A stretch of DNA of 64,000 nt from the NCBI RefSeq assembly GCF_030034735.1, contig NZ_CP125370.1:4216001-4280000 (forward strand). Direction: 5' to 3'. Made by a program: the position numbers and the translations under genes. The stretch comes from Paenibacillus sp. RC334. GTDB lineage: Bacteria; Bacillota; Bacilli; Paenibacillales; Paenibacillaceae. Below the pieces are notes generated by a model. The model saw nothing but the letters and a program-made list of their open reading frames with translations. It was not told where the DNA came from and did not search any database. This document shows, in pieces, positions 59,253-64,000 of the stretch (within the stretch, counting starts at the first letter, position 1; each line of letters starts with the position of its first letter).

Positions 59253-59629
59253 TCAAATCACTATGTTATCCCACAATTCTAAAATAGTCTTGTCGGCAAT
59301 CTTCCCATTAGCAAACAACTCTCTTGCTGATTCAAACGACTGCGAAAAACTGTCTCTTTCACGAGTAAGAAAGTACTCTTCTTCATTCTGGCTAATCCAA
59401 TAGCTATCATTCTTATAGTAACTTGTTCATGAGGCCACTCTGGATGCTGCTTTGAATTTCCATGATTCGTATAGTCTACATCGTGTACAGCTCTTCCATT
59501 CTCATCATAATATCTTCTTGTTTTTATCTCACCTGTATTTTTATCCAGAATATCAATAGATGAGTTAGGTTCACCTTTAGCCGGATGTGGATTCGTTGTC
59601 GTACTTGTATGATTAGATGAAGGAGTACC
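59253..59629 (-). pseudogene. Polymorphic toxin C-terminal domain remnant
   Basis: Minus-strand remnant split across two frames. The first frame reads GEPNSSIDILDKN, then TGEIKTRRYYDENGRAVHD, then YTNHGNSKQHPEWPHE. This series resembles the RNase-like C-terminal domains of polymorphic (LXG/Rhs-type) toxins. Near 59425-59435 a one-base shift leads to the second frame, YYKNDSYWISQNEEEYFLTR to the stop at 59253. Nothing of an N-terminal delivery domain remains; the 5' end meets the resolvase remnant. It has no start codon and should be inactive. The second-frame part might instead be an immunity fragment. Family assignment is from memory of the motif. Confidence 0.5.
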
Positions 59630-59855
59630 CTAACAAATCAGGCGTGATCTCCTGCTTAGGACGACCAAATTTCACCCCTGCTGCTTTGGCTACCTCTATT
59701 CCTTCACTTTGTCGTTGTTTATTTTTCAACCTTTCCTGTGCAGCTACGTAAGCAAGCATACTTAGGAATTGATCCTCAAGAAGCCTTCCAAAATCACCCT
59801 CACGAATCATTAACCGCATTGCCTGATAGCGAGGTCGGTCAAAATTCTTCCCACA
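59613..59855 (-). pseudogene. Truncated serine recombinase (resolvase/invertase)
   Basis: Remnant of about 80 codons. FDRPRYQAMRLMIREGD followed by FLSMLAYVAAQERLKNKQRQ and GIEVAKAAGVKFGRPK matches the region between the catalytic domain and the hinge of Tn3-type resolvases and invertases. The N-terminal catalytic Ser region is absent (in-frame stops at 59856-59861), and the DNA-binding HTH is lost after FGRPKQEITPDLL. Its last codons overlap the start of the toxin remnant. It is evidence of past mobile DNA at this site. Confidence 0.75.
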
Positions 59856-59962
59856 CTATTATCTATTTTTATACATTACAACAAAATTATTCTTTAAACT
59901 GAAACATTTCACCAATTCGGATCGTCTATAGAGTAAAATTCAGAAAGGGGATTTGTTCTATT

Positions 59963-60409
59963 ATGCGGAAGAATGGAATATTGTTTTTGATTATCGTGTT
60001 GTTGTTAATAACAGCTTGTAGCTCTAACGCTGAAAAAATAGTTATTTCTCAAAGCGGGAAGGGGCAGGAGAAAATAATAGTCTACAAACTACAGAAGGAC
60101 GCAACACTGCAACAACAAACAAAAAAAGATGTAATTGCTACATTTAATGATACTTCGGACACTATGATATTTATCAATGCAATTAAGGAATCAGAAAAGT
60201 TATCAGGTATAGTTAATACGGATTCTCCAAATTACGAAGTTACATTCCAAAAAGATGGAACAAAAGATTCTTATTATTTATGGATTAACAATAACGATCC
60301 AACCAACAATGCTATGTATGTGAATAAGGACGATACTCATACTGCGTACAAGATATCAGTCAACTCCACAAATTCGATAAATAAATTACTTGAGAGAATT
60401 AAAGATTAG
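59963..60409 (+). CDS. Hypothetical lipoprotein
   Basis: Protein of 148 residues with a lipoprotein signal peptide (MRKNGILFLIIVLLLITAC), lipobox Cys at 19. The rest is polar and beta-rich, with no family recognised. It resembles small extracytoplasmic lipoproteins of accessory regions. AAAGGGG lies 12 bases before the ATG. It has its own terminator and is opposite in direction to its neighbours. Confidence 0.75.
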   Translation: MRKNGILFLIIVLLLITACSSNAEKIVISQSGKGQEKIIVYKLQKDATLQQQTKKDVIATFNDTSDTMIFINAIKESEKLSGIVNTDSPNYEVTFQKDGTKDSYYLWINNNDPTNNAMYVNKDDTHTAYKISVNSTNSINKLLERIKD

Positions 60410-60412
60410 CTA

Positions 60413-60458
60413 AAAAGGTCTGTTCTTTTGTTTAAATAAAGAACAGACCTTTTTTTGA
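60413..60458. terminator. Bidirectional terminator
   Basis: AAAGGTCTGTTCTTT and AAAGAACAGACCTTT form a perfect 15-bp stem with a TGTTTAAAT loop and a T-run on the plus strand, and A-rich sequence on the other side. It separates the lipoprotein gene (+) from the exported protein gene (-). Confidence 0.92.
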
Positions 60459-60470
60459 ATTTATTTCAAA

Positions 60471-61082
60471 TCATATTTTTCCAATACTGATTTTCGGAAT
60501 TGTTCTTTTGAATCTTGTTTTTCCCCCCGAAATACTAGGGGATTGAGAAGAAGGTTCAATAGCAAACTTTCCGAGATCCATATTGATTACGCTATACTGT
60601 CCTTGTGTATTTTTCTTGAGAAAAATAATACTTTTTTCATTTTGCTTCAATTCAGTATAATCCTCATAAGCTATTTTTTTCTTGCCCCCAGCATCTTTAA
60701 TATAAGAAATCGGTTCGACTATAGACAAAGGTTCTTCTGCGTTCAGTGCTACACCTTCGGGTGACTTAATTACCTTGTCAATTTTTACATTAGTAAGTGT
60801 GTAAAAGTCTTGAATAGTGCCATCATCAAAGCTCGTAACGATATGTTGACGATCGTCAAAACCCTGTAAAGGAGTCCCTATCACAATAAGTTCTGCATTG
60901 GAGTCCAACTCGTCTGCCGTTCCGTATTCAATATAAGAAGCTTCTAACGAGATTTTTGGAGTATTTAATTCTGAAAATTTTGGAGAAGCATTCGTGGATG
61001 TAAAAAAAAGACTCCCTGAAGCAATCAGTCCCCCTACCGCTAATACAGAAATACCCAACTTTATTTTTTTATTAAAAGTCAT
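60471..61082 (-). CDS. Exported protein of unknown function, partner of the metalloprotease gene
   Basis: Protein of 203 residues with a signal-type N-terminus (KKIKLGISVLAVGGLIASGS, about 5-24) that may be cleaved or remain as an anchor. The rest is beta-rich and acidic, with ELIVIGTPLQGFDD and a Lys/Arg-rich C-terminus (TRFKRTIPKISIGKI). No family recognised. AAGGAAGGGG lies before the ATG. It starts 36 bases after the metalloprotease stop, so the two are probably one operon. Confidence 0.7.
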   Translation of the reverse strand: MTFNKKIKLGISVLAVGGLIASGSLFFTSTNASPKFSELNTPKISLEASYIEYGTADELDSNAELIVIGTPLQGFDDRQHIVTSFDDGTIQDFYTLTNVKIDKVIKSPEGVALNAEEPLSIVEPISYIKDAGGKKKIAYEDYTELKQNEKSIIFLKKNTQGQYSVINMDLGKFAIEPSSQSPSISGGKTRFKRTIPKISIGKI

Positions 61083-61118
61083 AATAGTGCCCCTTCCTTA
61101 AATTAGTTATTACGATAA

Positions 61119-61688
61119 TTAGTTTCCCCACTTGGCAATTAAGGATTGCTTGTCATATGCTTGAACACCGATAGACTGAATACCTTGTTTCATAACAGAG
61201 CTACTAGAAGTTGATGGATGCGCTTGAGATAACGTATGGCCAATCTCATGGGTTGCGTTGGAGGTTTTTTGTGCGGAATTCATACCGAAAGCCTCCATCT
61301 GATTATGATAAATTGCCACAGTAGCAAATGCCCATCTATCGCTTACACCTGCTACACCACCAGATGTGTTATAAGGAGTCGTTACTCCCAATAAACCAGA
61401 AGTAGCTGTAGAACCAACATAATATTTGTCTGGAGTTCCACTCGTCGATGTCGTTTTACCGATGTTTACTGATCCAGACGCAGCGCTCCAATCAGAACGT
61501 GCGGTATCATAGGCACTGGTATAGCCATTCGTAGAAACAGAGGAATCATAATATGCATTAAAATTGGCTGAGCTTCTCCCTCCGGTAAAGCTAGTTGCAA
61601 AAGAAGTGGAACTAATAGAAATCACGGCAATAGATAATATTCCGACCATGGAAAATAGCTTTTTCTTGGAAGCTAATAGTTTTTTCAA
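61119..61688 (-). CDS. Secreted metzincin-type zinc metalloprotease
   Basis: Exported protein of about 189 residues. The signal peptide is KKKLFSMVGILSIAVISISS followed by an Ala-rich cleavage region (SFATS). The zinc site is HEIGHTLSQAH near residue 150, the metzincin HExxHxxxxxH with Ser in place of the usual Gly, and SSVMKQGI is a plausible Met-turn. The short catalytic domain resembles snapalysin/matrixin types. TTG 61688 has AAAGGGGTG 6 bases upstream; an ATG at 61730 lacks a site. Substrate unknown. Confidence 0.78.
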   Translation of the reverse strand: MKKLLASKKKLFSMVGILSIAVISISSTSFATSFTGGRSSANFNAYYDSSVSTNGYTSAYDTARSDWSAASGSVNIGKTTSTSGTPDKYYVGSTATSGLLGVTTPYNTSGGVAGVSDRWAFATVAIYHNQMEAFGMNSAQKTSNATHEIGHTLSQAHPSTSSSSVMKQGIQSIGVQAYDKQSLIAKWGN

Positions 61689-61691
61689 GGT

Positions 61692-61857
61692 TAGCACCCC
61701 TTTTAGGAAATTTGGAAATCTTATTATCATTCCTGACGTAACAGAAAACCACTAAATCATTGGCAGCACTTGCTACACTACTAAGTCCAAACGCATCCAC
61801 CAGTATTAAAGACACTACAACTAGAGTCATTGAGATTTTATTTTATTTTGTTTTCAA
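61692..61857 (-). pseudogene. Broken signal-peptide gene
   Basis: GGGAGG (61865-61870) precedes TTG at 61857, which opens LKTK and then meets a TAA at 61843-61845. The same frame continues NKISMTLVVVSLILVDAFG, a signal peptide ending SSVASAAND, then about 20 further residues before running into the metalloprotease leader. A single A-to-T change would give the stop. Probably a dead secreted-protein gene. The rest of 61731-62132 holds nothing I recognise. Confidence 0.4.
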
Positions 61858-62132
61858 CTCAATCCTCCCTTTTATTTGGACATTTCCACTATTAATATAC
61901 AGTCTACCGTTACAACAATCTACCATTTAAACAAAATATTTCATAATTCGACATCAATTTGATTCTTTATTCCTACTTGAAATGTAAGTTTATAGCTCTG
62001 CTTCAGGCTCAATATACGCTTTTTGAAGCTCAAGGCTTCATAAAAATTTCGGGTTTAGATCGCTTACTTCTAATTAATGATATGGAAAAGAGTACTCAAG
62101 TCTACCTATCTCAGCAAGAGTAAGTCTTTACC

Positions 62133-62384
62133 ATGTCAAATCGTTCATCAAAATACTTCAATCGTAAAAATCAGGCCATATTTAGAAATCTCAATGTTCG
62201 ATTGATATCAGACGAAGTAATTGAAATATTGCAGAAGCAACATGAAAGAGTCTTTATGGAAAAAGAATTAGCTGGAGAAATGTATGTAGATATTGAATTA
62301 GTCTGTTGCACAAATATTTGGAAAGCAAGTTTTCCCAAACACAATTACAAGGCTGATGAAAAGAAAGATAGAATAATTTACTGA
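62133..62384 (+). CDS. Doubtful small ORF
   Basis: Open frame of 83 codons (MSNRSSKYFNRKNQAIFRNL onward), with basic and Asn-rich N-terminus. No ribosome binding site is seen before the ATG, no family is recognised and the composition is that of decayed AT-rich island DNA. It could be chance. Flanking bases to 62503 hold no other gene. Confidence 0.25.
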   Translation: MSNRSSKYFNRKNQAIFRNLNVRLISDEVIEILQKQHERVFMEKELAGEMYVDIELVCCTNIWKASFPKHNYKADEKKDRIIY

Positions 62385-62503
62385 GTAAAAAGAAGTATCT
62401 GATCCACTAGAAATTGAAGAAAAACTCTGTGACCAAAAGACTGACCAGAAAGTCGAAAATGTAGCCGTTTAGACCAAGAAAAGCAAAGATACATAAGGAA
62501 TTT

Positions 62504-62532
62504 TTGATAACACCCCCATTTGGGTATATGAT
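62504..62532 (+). promoter_or_regulatory. ppk2 promoter
   Basis: TTGATA (62504-62509), a 17-base spacer and TATGAT (62527-62532). The -10 is inside the right direct repeat of the island. The left repeat has TATTAT at the same place but no -35. Confidence 0.55.
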
Positions 62533-62547
62533 GTAGACAAGATATCA
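62516..62547. repeat. Right 32-bp direct repeat of the island
   Basis: Copy of the 59001-59032 sequence with one difference (CCATTTGGGTATATG, then ATGTAGACAAGATATCA). It overlaps the ppk2 -10 and lies 29 bases before the ppk2 start codon. Confidence 0.85.
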
Positions 62548-62576
62548 TACTTCAATTGAAAAGGAGCGTGCCTTTT

Positions 62577-63407
62577 ATGTCTGATTCATTAGGAATGCTG
62601 ACACCGGGTAAAAAAGTTTCTTTAAAAGAATGGAACCCCAAGGATACGAAGGATATCAAAAATAAAGAAGAAATTCAGCAGGAAACAGATCAATTGAAGG
62701 AACGCTTCGCGGAACTACAAAGCAAATTATTTACGGAGAAAAAACATGCTGTTTTGTTTGTATTTCAGGGTATGGATTGCAGCGGAAAAGATGGCGTCAT
62801 CAAGCAGGTATTTTCCAACCTCAATCCGGCGGGGGTGACTGTCCACAGTTTTAAATCACCTACAGCCGAAGAATTAAGTCACGACTTCCTGTGGCGTGCC
62901 CACAGCGTAACCCCGGGACGTGGATATATCGCGGCATTCAACCGCTCTTATTATGAGGATGTACTGATTACACGTGTTCACGGCCAGGTATCCGACAAGC
63001 AGGCCAAACGAAATATTAAACACATCAAACATTTTGAACAACTGCTGCTGGATAACGGTGTAAAGGTCGTCAAAATCTTTTTACATATTTCAAAGCAATT
63101 CCAGTTGGAAAAGCTGATCGACCGAATTGAAAAGCCGCATAAAAACTGGAAACTTGATCCAAGTGATTTGCAGGAACGTAAATTTTGGAAGCAATATACC
63201 CAATATTATGAGGACGTGCTGGAGCTAAGCGCAACCAAGCAGGCTCCGTGGTATGTCGTTCCTTCGGATAACCGTTGGTACAGGGATTATACTGTGCTGC
63301 GCATTGCCGTCCAAACGCTGGAGGAGATGAAGCTGTCCGATCCTGAACCAAGACCGGAACTGGAATCCCTTTTGCCTGAGCTGTATAAAGAACGGGATAA
63401 AAAATAG
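62577..63407 (+). CDS. ppk2: Polyphosphate kinase 2 family protein
   Basis: PPK2 enzyme that transfers phosphate between polyphosphate and nucleotides; 276 residues. The Walker A-like FQGMDCSGKDGVIKQVF near residue 60, FNRSYYEDVLITRVHG near 125 and the lid region KNWKLDPSDLQERKFW near 190 are characteristic. ATG 62577 has AAAAGGAG 10 bases upstream; a TTG at 62556 is less likely. Its direction of reaction (NDP or NMP use) cannot be told from sequence. Confidence 0.93.
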   Translation: MSDSLGMLTPGKKVSLKEWNPKDTKDIKNKEEIQQETDQLKERFAELQSKLFTEKKHAVLFVFQGMDCSGKDGVIKQVFSNLNPAGVTVHSFKSPTAEELSHDFLWRAHSVTPGRGYIAAFNRSYYEDVLITRVHGQVSDKQAKRNIKHIKHFEQLLLDNGVKVVKIFLHISKQFQLEKLIDRIEKPHKNWKLDPSDLQERKFWKQYTQYYEDVLELSATKQAPWYVVPSDNRWYRDYTVLRIAVQTLEEMKLSDPEPRPELESLLPELYKERDKK

Positions 63408-63461
63408 CTTCGCAGGCGCAAGTACTCTATCATGTGTTTGTTAACATACCAAATAAAAAAA

Positions 63462-63521
63462 GCTTTCAAAGCCTTACTCATGGCTGAAAATGCCGCGTGA
63501 GGGATTTGGAGGCTTTTTTTG
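63462..63521. terminator. Terminator between ppk2 and crcB
   Basis: AAAGCCTTACTCA...GGC and GCC...TGAG...GGCTTTTTTT form a branched stem with A-run on the left and T-run on the right, between convergent genes. Confidence 0.7.
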
Positions 63522-63554
63522 CGTTTTACAGACTATTTTGGAGACTTATAAAGT

Positions 63555-63911
63555 TCAACTAATCATATATCCAGCCGCCGCCGCCGTTACTCCTACCACC
63601 ACGGAAGACAGCACATAGACAGCCGTACGCCGATATTCTCTACGTTCGATCAGTTGGAGAGATTCATACCCGAATGTTGAAAAGGTGGTATAGCCACCAC
63701 AAAAGCCTGTCCCCAGCAGCATCCAGAGTGCAGGAGACAGATTATGCTGCGTAAATTCGCCGTACAGCCAGCCGAGCAGCAATGAACCACTGATGTTAAT
63801 GATCCACGTTCCCCACGGAAATGCGGTGCCAAACCTTTTTCCAACCCACATGCCAAGCCCGTATCTCGCCAATGTACCGACCATTCCACCTGCCGCCGCC
63901 CACCAGATCAT
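63555..63911 (-). CDS. crcB: Fluoride exporter CrcB/FluC subunit
   Basis: Four-helix fluoride channel protein of 118 residues. GGMVGTLARYGLG at the start, FPWGTWIINISGSLLLG near 38 and GFCGGYTTFSTFGYE near 72 are the CrcB signatures, including the phenylalanine/Asn fluoride path. ATG 63911 has AAGGAGG 7 bases upstream; the frame to 63992 is the overlapping neighbour. It overlaps the upstream gene by ATGA, so two subunits are coupled. Confidence 0.95.
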   Translation of the reverse strand: MIWWAAAGGMVGTLARYGLGMWVGKRFGTAFPWGTWIINISGSLLLGWLYGEFTQHNLSPALWMLLGTGFCGGYTTFSTFGYESLQLIERREYRRTAVYVLSSVVVGVTAAAAGYMIS

Positions 63912-64000
63912 AAGTTGTCCTCCTTGGGGGCAGCTTGCGTCATTTTCGTGCCCAGACGAATACCTGTCCATGTCAAAAACAGACCTCCACATACACTGAG
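63908..64000 (-). CDS. crcB: Second CrcB subunit, C-terminal end only
   Basis: Only the last 30 codons are in the window: LSVCGGLFLTWTGIRLGTK, then a short polar tail to the stop at 63908-63910. The small hydrophobic helix ending in GIRLG is the usual CrcB C-terminus. It continues beyond the right edge. Pairs of crcB genes form heterodimeric antiparallel channels in many Firmicutes. Confidence 0.7.
   Translation of the reverse strand, partial: LSVCGGLFLTWTGIRLGTKMTQAAPKEDNL

Larger units (their letters stand above)
59001..62547. mobile_element. Accessory island bounded by 32-bp direct repeats
   Basis: The 3.5-kb stretch between mnmA and ppk2 is AT-rich compared with its neighbours. It contains a truncated serine resolvase, a polymorphic-toxin remnant, several exported proteins and broken ORFs. 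It is bounded by near-identical direct repeats at 59001-59032 and 62516-62547. This layout fits an integrated and decayed element, with the repeats as attachment sites. No intact integrase is present, so mobility is probably lost. Boundaries are inferred. Confidence 0.55.

Noticed and set aside
59158..59403. 81-codon plus-strand ORF in the island
   Set aside because: It reads through the minus-strand terminator and the complement of the toxin remnant, with no ribosome site.

Overview
The window looks like chromosomal DNA of a Paenibacillus (probably the P. polymyxa/P. peoriae group). This rests on AGGAGG-type ribosome binding sites, a glycine riboswitch, an alaS T-box, PRD-type PTS antiterminators, YjcZ sporulation micro-proteins, a KGG-repeat stress protein and the Firmicutes yrr gene cluster. 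The species is inferred from gene content, not from a search.

Layout. 1-3.4 kb: two ABC half-transporters, the first fused to a DUF454 domain, behind a perfect Fur box. 3.5-9.0 kb: mannitol operon mtlA-mtlR-mtlF-mtlD on the minus strand, with a frameshift in mtlR and a structured leader. 9.3-14.5 kb: gcvH, then divergent gcvT-gcvPA-gcvPB behind a tandem glycine riboswitch. 14.6-19.9 kb: glcT, ptsG, ptsH, ptsI, with a GlcT antiterminator target overlapping a terminator before ptsG. 20-22.1 kb: flotillin pair yuaF-floT. 22.3-28.6 kb: an iron alcohol dehydrogenase, the Leloir operon galK-galE-galT and a divergent AraC regulator. 28.8-34 kb: aldo/keto reductase, sirtuin, HAD phosphatase, alpha/beta hydrolase, acyltransferase and KGG stress protein. 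34.2-41 kb: ilvD, a NodB-YkoP deacetylase, an AI-2E permease, a class B PBP and two tiny YjcZ proteins. 41.2-52.6 kb: chemoreceptor, then trhP1/trhP2, mltG, two DUF1292 proteins, ruvX, ireB, alaS with T-box, and a second AI-2E permease. 52.8-58.9 kb: second chemoreceptor, a PRC-barrel/zinc-ribbon pair, iscS, cymR and mnmA.

59.0-62.5 kb is an accessory island of about 3.5 kb bounded by 32-bp direct repeats that differ at one base. It holds a truncated serine resolvase fused at its end to the remnant of a polymorphic-toxin-like C-terminal domain, a lipoprotein, a secreted zinc metalloprotease in an apparent operon with an exported protein of unknown function, a broken signal-peptide gene and a doubtful small ORF. 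The right repeat overlaps the -10 of the next core gene, ppk2, which is followed by a convergent crcB pair running off the window.

Functionally, most of the window is sugar uptake (mannitol, glucose, galactose, general PTS), glycine catabolism, branched-chain amino acid synthesis, tRNA modification and charging, and cell-envelope work. The most unusual parts are the Fur-boxed DUF454-ABC fusion and the direct-repeat-bounded island. No CRISPR array, rRNA or tRNA gene was seen.
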